DNA from: Unio delphinus
Lineage: Eukaryota > Mollusca > Bivalvia > Unionida > Unionidae
Direction of reading: 5' to 3'
NCBI GenBank assembly: GCA_029339505.1
Contig: JAQISU010000123.1
Span: 4,510,501-4,574,500, forward strand
DNA length: 64,000 nt
The position numbers and the translations under genes were made by a program. The notes beneath the pieces were generated by a model. It had not been told where the DNA came from and ran no database searches. It saw only the letters and a list, made by a program, of their open reading frames with translations. The stretch's first letter is position 1. Each line of letters begins with the position of its first letter. Positions 12,301 to 24,300 of the stretch are shown piece by piece.

Positions 12301-15300
12301 CAGCCTTCTTCATATTATTTTGTATCTTACTACCCCGGTTTATTTGAAGCTTTTGTCAAAGAGAGAAAATATATATAAATAGTAATTTTAAGCTATTAAA
12401 AAGCATACCATACTACTTCAGTTTCAAAGTTTAAATATTCACAATATATTTAACCATATAGACTTGTAGTTCAAAGAGTATATTGCAGTGCCAAGGTTAA
12501 AATTGGAGATGGCAAGGTCAGTCGGACATTTCATAAAAGGAACAAATTTATGATCAGTTTAGATGTAATTGACACATACAGTAGTCCCCCTCTTATACGG
12601 CCACCCCTGCTGCACCGGGAAAGTGGCCTTATAAGGCGGGTGGCCGTTCCAGAGGGGGGCTAAATTTATTATGAGAAGTACATGTATATGTAATGTACGT
12701 AGTAAGAAAGCTACATACTTCAAAACATTAAATATCTTCGTTTAAATGAAACATTAATCAGTAAAAGTTTTTTTGGTTATGATAACAAATTTATTTCAAC
12801 TGAATATACGTTACTACTTTTGCTTTCTTGGCGTAAGTTTGATATGCGAGCGGGTATTGTTGTCATGCACATTGCAAATGGATTCAAAAACGTCATTTAC
12901 ATCTTGGTACATACATAATTATCTTTCCATTTGCTCCATTTTCCCACTGCTGCTGAATAGCCTTCTTATCGGTTATTACTTTGTTTATTCATATTATTTC
13001 AACATAAACTTGTTTTTACGAGTCTTTTGTACATACAATTTTTCGGCATCTCCCCCACCCCCACCCCCCCCCACCCCCCCCCACCCCCCCCCCCCGGCCA
13101 TGTCGTCGAGTAGAATAACCGACTTTCTTCGAAAATATTAAGTACGTTTTCCTGAAACCGGATATTGCTGACTGTATGCGATTTAATTATGCAGACAAAA
13201 CTTGTGTCGATTCTACGAAATATAGCCTTCGTAAAGGAAGCCTTAAAAAAGACAATAGGATACCAGACAAAGACCGGAAAAATCACTTGAAATCACAATA
13301 TGTGTGGTCACGTGATTTTTTCGGTCTTTGTCTGGTACCCTATTGTCTTTTTTAAGGTTGTCTTTGTGTGCCAATGTACAAAATCTATGTTTAGCCTAAT
13401 CTGACCTTGTTATGATTATAACAATTACGTCTGGTTATAATCATCAACGAGAAGAACTCAACATAGGTGTTAAACCCCAAACTCTATCATAACATTATTG
13501 AGCCCATTTCCTGTAAACATCGACTTTCAAAGATAACGATATACTATGAATCTTTAGTCGACACTTTTAACGGTGACTTGACACTCGGAGACGTGTATCT
13601 ACGATAGAGATAATCAAAATTGCTTACCTTACGTCAAGATCTGAATTAATTATTGGTTCGGGATACATTTTAAAATAAAATGAGCCCGCTCGTGAGGAGT
13701 GAATTTTATATTATTGCACAAATATCCTGGTCGCGTTAGCCGGGTGGCTTTTCGTGAGGGGTACTTTTGAACAGAAACTCGTCGGTGCCAACGAATTCTG
13801 GCCGTTAGGAGCGGGTAGCCGCTGGTCAGGGGGGCCGTACAAGAGGGGGACTACTGTAATTTCATGTCCATTCTAGATGATGTCATCAGCAGCAGCTGTG
13901 GAATATCTCCATGACATCCTCCAAAATCACATGTTAAGTTTGTCGTTGGTGAAGGGCAGAATTAATCTTCTGGCCCTTTCAAATCTGTTAGGATTTCTGG
14001 TCATTTGGGACAAGTCAGACCTCTGCCATACTCGCCATAACACAATGTGTCATACAAAAAACGTGATTATTCAACTCTTCCTGTCCCAAAGTGGTCATGG
14101 TTTTTTAAGTGTTAAAAAAAGATGGAGATACAGAAACTTTTCTTTTCCACCACGATGTATACTGTAACTTATATAGTTTGTATAAAGAGTAAACAGTTCT
14201 GCTTCCTTTTCATGAAAACTATCTTTATGACAGCTTATACAGTTGATTGCCATAGAGGCAGTTTGGATAAGTGAAGTACGTTAAGTGAAACAATAAAATT
14301 TGTTTGAAGTTAGATAAATCAAAATGATTCCTGTTGTGTGTGTGATTTGGGTTTTAAACATAGATTTAAAATAATTTCAGTCATAGCAATAGTGTCTGCA
14401 GTGTGCCACTTTATGTCTAGCACTGGGGCATCATGTCACTTTTTAATGCCAGACTCTTGTAAGGAGAGCCTTACAGCGAAAACATTTAACCCTTGACTGT
14501 GTTTCAATCTGGAGGTTTAACTGCCATGTTTGCACATTATTTATCCATTAATTCAATTATCTGGCATCCATTTTTGGGTTTACTTATTGTGCAGTAATAA
14601 TTTGAAAAAAATTTGAAGAGGTATTCATTTATATTAAGCTTACTACTTATTTGAATTGAGTTGAATTTTTTAATTTATGATTGAGAACAGATTTTGTAAT
14701 TATTTGGCATATATTTTTCAAGTTCCACCAAATATAGGCAGAACAGATGTTTTATGTTCAGTGAAGTGATTGAACTGTTAAAGTCGGTCAAGTTTTCGTT
14801 GTATATTATGTGCTTATGTTTTCTTAAATGTTCTCACATAGTCTTAAATATTTCAAACATCTGTTGAAATTTATTATAAACAGCTTAGTTATTATGGTAA
14901 CAATTTAAAAAAATGCAGTGATAATATTAAGATATCAGAGCAGAATTTATGCCAAATTTGACATGAAGATCTTTGCCCATACAGTCTTCACCAAATTTAA
15001 TATTGTAATCATATCCACAACATTTTAATTGCATTAAGCATTTTTTGTGTCAATTTGTTCAGTTTCAACCAAGGCAGGATTGGGCAACAGGCTTGGCCTC
15101 TCTCTGTATATGACACTTGGATTTTATGCAAAAATTATTAACACTAAGGTTCCAACATGTTGTTTATGAATTTACAAGCCATAATTAACAAGTTAATTTG
15201 TGGGTGAAGAGTTGTGCATCACACACACACACACCATTGCCAAGAGATAACCTTAAGATCATTTCAATGCGGTAATCTCGGATATACCTTTCAAATTGAG

Positions 15301-18300
15301 TCAAATTTTTCTTTGTTTGCTCAACTTACTGTATTGAGCTCCATTTCTTACGTCATGAAATTAAATGAATGGTTGCTTTAGGAAACAATGGGTATGCTGT
15401 ATTGTGCTGGAGGTATGCTTTGACTATCTTTCTTTATATGACTTTGTAAATATTCAGTCATGCAGTTGAATCATACCCATAATAATAGTGGATGGTTATA
15501 CAAATTCATAAAATACAGAAAATTGCAAATAAGGAGTAAAAAATACCTAAAATATTGAAGGAAAATATATTTATGCAAGCATATGTCGATGAACTGAATA
15601 AGATTATCTGCAGAAGTCAAACATGGAAAGCAAATTTTTAAAAGTAAATTATGTTTCTCATAGAATACTTACCCAATCACATTACCATTAGGATATAAGC
15701 CTACTACCTCGCGAATCCACCCCTACTAAAAGACAAAAATTCGTCTTTTCTATGTCCTATAGACAAAGGGCAATAACTCTTGCTCTTTGCCACCGCCAGG
15801 TGTCGCTAGTTTTTAAGCTGAGCGATATATACTATATGAGGATGTTCGCATGGCGGGGTGGTTGGGAGGGTTTTTATGTAATGTGATTGGGTAAGTATTC
15901 TCGGAGAAACATAATTTGCTTTCTCCTTCAAATACGTTCTCCAATCACATTAACGTATGGAGAATAGATAATAGGAGGAGGGAATGCTGAGCATCCTACC
16001 TCTATCCCGGGTATCCTCTAGGGAATGGTGGCTGGATTCCCCATGTGAACGATAACCCGTTCTCCTAATTTAATCAGCAACACAGCACAGGGTCACGTGA
16101 TCTGTGACCCCTTTATACGGTTAAGAAGATAGTTATTGAAATTTTCTTACCTACAAAACATTTTTCCACCGAATCCAGTGAAGCTGATAAGCTGTGCGGA
16201 TTGTTTTAAATGGGTCTGGTTGGCATCTGGGCTGCCAACACCAGACCTACGAGATTCATGGTTTGCCTCTGCGAGGTCAAATCTTTGAGATAAAACTGGA
16301 GAAGGTTGACTCTGCATGCCAGCCAACCGCTTCTATTGTATCTCGGATCGAAACATTTCATTCGAATGCAAGGCTCGCTGAGATTGCTCTAATCTCATGA
16401 ATGGTAATCTTCATGAGACAACTTGTGAGACCTCAGAGTACGCTGAGCGTATAACCCACTTCAGCCATGAAGCAAGGGCTTGAGCGGTGATATCCCATTT
16501 CCCAGCTGTCACCAGAAGAAAGAGGTGCTTGCATGTGACCCAACTCACCTCTGTGCATTTAAAATGGTGCTTGAGTGCACAAACAGGATCTTGCATGGCT
16601 GCTGCTCCTGACTTGTCTATGGAAGAAAGCGAGCTATTGACGACTCTTTAATTGCCAATGGATGGTAACCTATTTTGGCTACGAAGCCTGGCTGCGTCAA
16701 GAGGACCACCGAACCATCTGATCTGAACTGAAGATAGGTCAGGTCACTGGAAAGGGCGTGTAACTCACTCACCCTGCATGCTGAAGCTAAGACTATCAAG
16801 ACTATCAAGAAACTCATTTTGTATGATAGTAGCTTTAACGAATTGTGGGCTAAAGACTCAATACTGTCTGAATTGAGCCATGTTAAAACCCAGGACAGAT
16901 TCCATTTAGAAACAGGGTGAGGGATTTTGAACTCTAAATTGGCTAAAACATCTGACAGATCTTTGTCATGCCTGATATCACATTTACCATGATGGCGGAA
17001 TGTGTCTGATATCATGGAGCTGTAACATTTGATAGTAATTGTGGCCAACTGTTTTTCCTTGAAAAGCCAGAGAAAAAAAGTTGGCCAGTTGAGGGATTGA
17101 GACACTATTTGATTTGGTACTGGTCCCGGAAAACATGCCACTTTCCCTCGTAAGCCTTCAGAGTAAAGGGCCTTCTTGCTCTCGAGATTCTCTCCACAAT
17201 TGAAGATTTAAATTGTTTGTCTCGCAATACCGTCCGGACAAGAGCCAAGCGTGAAGACAAAGACGGTCCAGACAGGGGTGGAACACCCGTGACTGCGGCT
17301 ACTTGAGAAGATTTGGGCTGACTGTAATCTTCCTGCGTAGATCTATCGCCAGATCAAGTAGATCGGAGACCCAGTAGTTGTTCCATCTGAGAGAGGCAAT
17401 CAGAATTATCTGACAGTTATGACCCCTTAACCTCTGGATTATTTTCAGTACCAAGACCGTGGTAGGGTAGAAGAATGCCCACAACCCCTCCAAGCTGATT
17501 GACAGAGCGTATATGGCCCAAGCTTCTGTGTCTGGAACAGAGATACGAAGGTGGGCAACATGCGATTCCAGCCCCAAAGTGTGCAGATTGGAAGAAAGAC
17601 TGATTGATGGAGTGACCTTTCTGTGTGAATGACTTGACCTTTCCTGTCAGCCAAGACACGAGTCTGTCGGAAATGTGTCTGATTTGTACATTGATGTGGA
17701 TTGTCGCACCAATGTAGAAACTGCCAGATCTGATTGCACAGGTCTGGTGATTTGGTGTCCCCTTGTTTGAGGAGGCAAGTCACCACCACAGAGTTGTCTG
17801 ACATAATGAGGACAGTTTTGAATAAGAGTTGATCCTTCCATAAATGAAAGGCATTGATGACAGCCTTTATTGTATGAAACATTGATGTGGAGAGGGCTCT
17901 CCCCTGGCTCTCACATGTCGCTGGCGGTATCGAAGTCCGGCAACAGGTGGACACCCCAACCGTAGGTACTGGCTGCGGAACATACCGTTATCTCCACTTG
18001 GGGTATCTCCAGAGGAATCCCTGTTGACAACCAACAGGGCTTGTGCCACTGATGCAAGAATGATCTTATCTCTGGCGTAATCATTATTGTGTGATTGAGG
18101 GGTCTTGAAAAAAGGGTGCCATTATGCCAGTAACGTCGTTTGTAAGAGGCGCATTAAAAGACAGCCTAGCTGGATCATGTCCACCGCCGCATTGAATAAT
18201 CCGAGGAGTTGCAAGAACTCTTTCACTGAAATGCACATCCTGTTGGAAACAGACTCGACGAGTTCGACTTTCCGGATGATCTCGAACGCGAGGAAGTCTT

Positions 18301-21300
18301 ACCAGATTCAGATCAGTGATAAACTCCATACCCAGATAGACCGAAACTCTGGGATAGACAGAGATCAGACTTTTAACAGTTCACGAGAAAGTCTCAATCT
18401 AAAAGTGATAGAAGATCATTTCTGCCTTTGAGCACAATAGAACTTAACATATGTTTCTGGAGGGTGTTGTCCAAGTACACTGCCATCACTATAAATGAAG
18501 TTGAGCGGAACAGGGTGACGACGCAATCCATAACGTTGGTAAAAGCCCAAGGGCTGATGTTGAGGCCAAAAGGTATGACCTGGAACTGATAATTCAAGCC
18601 CCGATAAGCAAAACGGAAAAATTTCCGTGACTCTGTGGATAAGGACTTGAAAATATGCGTCGGTCATATCTAGACTGACGGCATACCCATCCCGTTGGAT
18701 GGAAAGACGGATTGGACTCAATGAACAGCCTCTGGATAAGAAACAGCCATGAATAAAACCCCGGCAATTGCAGGGTTTATTTATGGTTTGTTTGTTTTCT
18801 TGTTTTTTTTTGTAGAAAGGCAATCTTATCCAGATCTGACGTTACATCCATGAAGAGGGGAGAGGAGGACAGGGGAGGGGGATGGATAAATGAAATCCAA
18901 AGTCCCTCCGAAATGACCTGAATCACCCAAATGTTCTGAGGTAATAAAGTGGTCCATGGGTCCTGAAATTGCAGGCGGCGGCCATCCACAGGTAGGCTGT
19001 CCGCTGGCGGTGGGCAGGGTAGGTCAACATCATTGTTTCAAAACGCCTGCGAAAGTTGGGCGGCGAGTTGGAGGGGCAGTTCCTCAGCTGCCTGCTTCCG
19101 AATTTCTTCAATTTTTTCCCCCCCAAAGAATAAATGTGACCCAAATGGAGATATCCGTAAAGCCAGAGTAGGATGGGGCTGGAGCAACGTGGACTGCAGG
19201 CATGCATCACATCGTATCAGGTCGAAGTTGGCAGAAGCAGTCAATGCATTGGCCATGGAATGGTGAGCTGCCCTGTTAATAACTCTAGCAATCCAGGCCA
19301 TCGCTTCCCAAGCGTGGTCATTGCCGGATTTGCCTGGGAGTCGGAAAATGGCTAGTGAAGCCAAGTCTAACATTGAAGATGTAGCGACTACGTTTCGGAC
19401 TAGCTTTGACATGGCATTGGAGATCAGTACTGCAGGCGTCTGATTGAGTTTTGTGCCAGCTACACTAGAATGTCACTGGTACTTAGCTTTCTGAATTTTG
19501 CTGACTGGTGAAGGAGCAGGAAGGACATCGTCATTTCCTCCCATTCAAGATCTACAGACGCCTTAACTTTGTAGTCTTGAATGGCGGTAGGAGATGGTGG
19601 GCATTCTGAAGTTGCCAACACCCTATAAATTTCTTCCACTGCGGCCTCGAAGCTAAACTCAGTCCGTTCCATGACTGGATCTGTGTACGGCTGATTTGCA
19701 AGTGTTTCGTCACACTCGCTATGTGCCGAGTCGTGTTCTGCTCAACGTTCCCTCTAAGCTGTGTGCGCAGCTGCTCAGGCATCGTGCAGCTGAATTGTCA
19801 AACTGCACGCACATCTACCATTCGCTCAGAGGGAACATTGGTTCTGGTACAGCTTTCATCCCTGGATAGAGCATGCGAAGTGACATAGATGACGCAATTC
19901 TGTCATCCTTGACAATTTCACTAATTCTCCCTTGTGGAGAAGCCGTGAACATATGGATGACCGGCACTGCCTGGCGAATGGTCGGACTGAATGTCAGCGA
20001 TGGTCCGGCTATCACCGGTACCGGCCGCTCCAATGGCCTGGCTGGATGGTCAGATTTGTCACTAAAATCTCCACCGTAGTATTGGTATGTTGCCAGCGGT
20101 CGGCTCGTTTTAGCAATAAGGTCCCCATATTGGGACGGCACTACCGGCTGGTTTGTCTGGCGTGTGGTCCACCTGAATGTCGGCGATGGTCCGGCTATCA
20201 CAAATGACAAAATAAGAAAAACAAGCACAAATTAGCAATTCAACATGTATTAATTCGCTAATACCACAACCGTTACTAATAATAATAATGAGGACTTTGT
20301 ATAGCGCCTAATCTTTAAAAGCTCTAAGCGCTTTACACCATCAATAATGATAATGACTACACTACAGAACAACAAATGACAAAAACAATGAAATTGGAAA
20401 ACATAAAACATGCTGAAAATATATAAGATACAAAACATGATTAGGTCGCTAAGTTTTTTCCAGAAGTTGAAACAGGTGAGTCTTGAGAGCACTCTTAAAA
20501 GGGACCACTGTGTCTTTGTGTCTAATTTCAATGGGCAATTCGTTGCACATCACCGGGCCCTGGTATGCAAAAGAACATTGTCCATATGACTTTGCTTTCA
20601 CCTTGGGAACAATGAGTATACGATTATCAGAAGAAGAGCATAATGATCTAGCTGGTGTATACACAAGGGTGAGGCTGGATAGGTATGTTGGACTGGAGTC
20701 TGTCATTGAAATATAGCACAGAGAACAAATTTTGTGTTTGATTCTGTATCGAATTGATAGCCAGTGTAGGGTACAGAGCAGTGGTGAGGTGTGCTCTGAT
20801 CGAGGTACTCTAAAGATGATCCGTACAGCTGTGTTTTGAACTTTTTGAAGTTTCTGGAGTAAATATTGTGATGAACCAGACAGAATTGAGTTACAATAGT
20901 CCAGTCTTGAAAGTACTAATGAACACACAAGTGTTTTCGTGGCATCAACAGAAAGATATTTACGAATGGAACTGATGCGTCTTAATTCAAGATATGCAGC
21001 CCTGCAGATGTTCATGACATGTTGGTGCAATGTGAGAATACTGTCTAGAGTAACACCTAGATTCCGTACTGACTGAGAAGTTAATGTTGGTGTTGCTGAT
21101 ATTTATTGTCTGAGGTAAAGGATGTGAATGAGAAAGTCTTTGTATTGTGATCAGAATAGCCTCAGTTTTATCATCATTCATCTGCAGCTTGTTACATGTC
21201 ATCCATGATTTCACATCCGAAATGCACTTCTCTACTCCATGGATGGTAGCATCAACTTCAGTTGGGTGGCTAGACTTGTATATTTGGGTGTCATCAGCGT

Positions 21301-24300
21301 ACAATTGGTGCGACACTGGGTGATGATCTATGACACTTGAGAGCAGCTGAGTGTACAGAATTAAAAGAACAGGTCCAAGAACAGATCCCTGTGGAACACC
21401 ATAACATACGTATTCCATTTGCAGATGTAATTTGTGTCCTGTTCACTAAGTAGGACTTGAACCACTGTAAGGCTATATTTTGAATGCCAAATACATACTG
21501 GAGACGGTGAAGTAATATATCATGGTCTATTGTGTCAAATGCTGCAGATAAATCCAGGAGAGTGAGGACTGTAATCTTTCCACTATCCAAAGCAGAGAGA
21601 ATGTCACTAAATACTTTCAGAAGAGTAGTTTCCGTACTGTGGCAAGGGCGATATGCAGACTGTACATTGCTAAAAAGACTGTTTGAATTCAAATGAGATA
21701 CAAGTTGAGTTAGAACAACCCTTTCTAAGATTTTTGATATGAAAGGGAGATTAGAAACTGGCCGGTAGTTCTTTAAATCGTTATGGGAAAGTGTTGGTTT
21801 CTTCAGCAGTGGCTTTATGATGGCAGTTTTGAAAAATGATGGGAATTCCCCTGATGAGAGACAGATATTAATTACATCAGTTAGTGAAGGCAATATTGGT
21901 TCTAAGCACTCAAGCAGCAGTATTATCGAAATTGGATCAAATTCATAAGACTTTGGTGCACTTTTAATCACGATTGTCCGTACTATATCTATAGAAACAG
22001 GTTCAGATGCTCCTAACGGTTGTCACTGAAATTCTGCATCATACCTGTATGGTGACAAATCAGTTGAAATTGTGCTGTCAAGCGAATCTCTAATGGTTTG
22101 AATTTTGTCATTGAAGAAATTTGCAAATTGGTCTGGTAGGTCTAGTGGAGAGAAGGTCGCTGGAAGTGGTGTACATTTGTTCCTTGACATTAGTTTGTTA
22201 GTTATCTCGAAGAGCTCTTTGCAGCTGGAACTCTCCGTGATCTTAGAACTGTAGTGGGATGATTTGGCTAAATGGACTATGTTAGTGACGTTCTTCTTAG
22301 CAGCTTCGTAGATTTGTTTATGAATAGTGAGTCTAGTGGAAAGCCAAAGCCTCTCTGCTTTTCGGCAATGTCTTTTAGCAGTGTGAAGCTGGTCCCTAAC
22401 ACTGCTATACCAAGGAGAACACTTTTTTATTGATACTCTGCATTTGGTGGCTGGGGCATGTTTTTCAAGCAATGAACGCAGGCAGTTATCAAGTTGTTCC
22501 GCTGTTGGATGTAAGACAGTTGTTAGGTTTTCTTGGATGTCATGCATGAATTTGGTTCTATTTATCATACGGAGGTTTCTCGTAGTAGCAAATAGAGGTG
22601 GAGGGTTAGGGACTGATATGTCAAGATGGCATACAATGCAGAGGTGATCCGATGCAAGTTCGTGGGATACAAGAGTTGATTGCAGAATATTATCATCAGG
22701 TCTATAAAGAAACCAGTCTAAAATGTGACCAAGTTTTTGGGTAGGTTGGTTAACTGACTGTTTAAGATTGAAAACATGAATGGAATCTAGGAGTTTTGGT
22801 TTACAAGGACAGTCGTATTAAAAGTTGAAATCTCAAGAATAATTAGGTTGCCACCTATGGAATTTCCATACTCTAGAAGATTTGGAAACTGCTCCAAAAA
22901 GAGAGATTCAGTCAGCTTGTTTTTTCTACTAGTAGGAGGAGTGTAGAGACAGAAAAAATGGACTGACCTTTGTTCCAGTGTGAGCGTTGTTTGGACTAGT
23001 TCAAACGATGTGTCGCAGAAGTTGAAGGTTGTGTTGTACTTGAGACATTTGATCATGGAATTCTTTGTAATTACAGCAATTCCACCTCCGCGAGAGTTGC
23101 GGGAGAATGACTTGATGGAGTAATCGCTGGGTGTTAAAGCCGCACACTTACATTCATCACCTACGGAATGTAGCCAAGTTTCAGTCAGAAGACCTCAATA
23201 TTCTGGTCATTGATAAAATTAACAATTTCTGTGTGCTTTTCTGGTGATTCTATTGATTGAGCATTGAATAATGCAATACGTAGTGGTATCCCTGGGACAG
23301 TTGACACAACGGTTGACGATTTAAGAGGAATTTGAACCAGGTTATTGAAATTAACGGCAGAATTTTTAAGTTGTTTATCCATTATGGGCAAAAGGGAAAT
23401 AACTGGAATCCTTCCTGTTCTACGCCGGCCGGCTTTGAAAGAACGTTTCTTATTTTGCTTCCGTTTACATTTAAGAAATGATGAATGAATTCCCAGTTCG
23501 TTCAGTCTTGAGCATAATGTAGTATCTAGAACCAAGGTGTGGTCATTTAATCGAATTAATGAGGATTCGTCATAGTGTAAGCGTTCATGTGACGGCGGTT
23601 TATTAAAAAACAAATTACGTCTCAACAGTGGGACAAAACAGCGGAGAAAAAATCCAACTGCTCTCGCTTCAAACACAAGAATATGAACCAACACACAAGA
23701 ACGGAACAGCCAATGCATGATGAAACACAACAATGTAGACGATGACAGAAAACAAGCACAAATATCACAAATATAGTACAAAATCAGAAGAGCCCACTTT
23801 CAAGCAGTCAAGCGATGGCGGCCATCTTTCCGGAATCTAAAGGAGTAAGCATAATTATTCAGTGCCGCGTTAACTCATAAATGACAACACGAGTACCGCC
23901 ATTAGCGTGTTGCAACGTGGTCGTCAATAGATGAAGTCCGTACAAGGTGACAGAGTCACTCAAAATTTGAAAATATTGTAAAATAATGTATACAACCTGT
24001 AGAAGAATGATTGTCCAACACAATTCCAAATTTAACTTCAGATGGTCCGATTTTACACTAAGATGGCTTGGATTATATGGAGGTGTAATTGTACATTTTA
24101 AACGAAGCTTAAAAATTAGCGACACGTGGCGGTGGCAAGGGGAGGTAAGGGGCAAGAGTTATTGCCCTTTGTCTTTAGGACAAGTTTTCGTCTTTTAGTA
24201 GGGCTGGATTCGCAAGGTAGCAGTCTTATATCCTAACGTTAATGTGATTGGGGAATGTATTTGAAGGAGAAATAACATAAACTTGCCAGTTTTTCTAGAG

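Larger units (their letters stand above)
12490..14170 (+). pseudogene. DIRS-like reverse transcriptase relic, split by a DNA transposon
   Basis: Before the transposon (12547-12578) the frame reads MISLDVIDT, matching SLDMTDAY of the reverse transcriptase in the 15.6-24.3 kb element. After it (13857 on) comes FHVH, then at 13877-14120 [15 protein letters not shown] and [13 protein letters not shown], matching the YLDxTLQKHML and FLVNCxKSDL region of that reverse transcriptase. About 50-60 residues between the two blocks are missing. The relic is in the sense orientation of LIN37, opposite to the larger element. Confidence 0.65.
15646..24272 (-). mobile_element. DIRS-like tyrosine-recombinase retrotransposon, decayed, with nested LINE
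   Basis: On the minus strand the order is left ITR (24253-24106), gag (about 20228-19038), RT then RNase H (18989-17299), tyrosine recombinase (17141-16206), internal complementary region (15957-15878), right ITR (15819-15671). This is the canonical DIRS-1 layout, in which a circular intermediate is integrated by the recombinase rather than by a DDE integrase. The internal complementary region is complementary to the two outermost ends joined together, which fixes the element limits. Every coding block has stops or frameshifts. A CR1/L2-like LINE (20276-23829) sits between the left ITR and gag. Without the LINE the element is about 5.1 kb, in the normal DIRS range. It lies antisense in LIN37 intron 4. 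Confidence 0.85.

Noticed and set aside
12773..13286. Opposed open frames of 122 and 95 codons
   Set aside because: They run through a poly-C tract and lie wholly inside the TA-flanked transposon; the Pro-rich and Gly-rich stretches are composition artefacts.
20220..23763. AAAACAAGCACAAAT at about 20217-20232 and 23749-23763 as the LINE target-site duplication
   Set aside because: The second copy of the LINE at 51.42 kb shows that the right-hand occurrence is internal LINE sequence, so the match is a coincidence.
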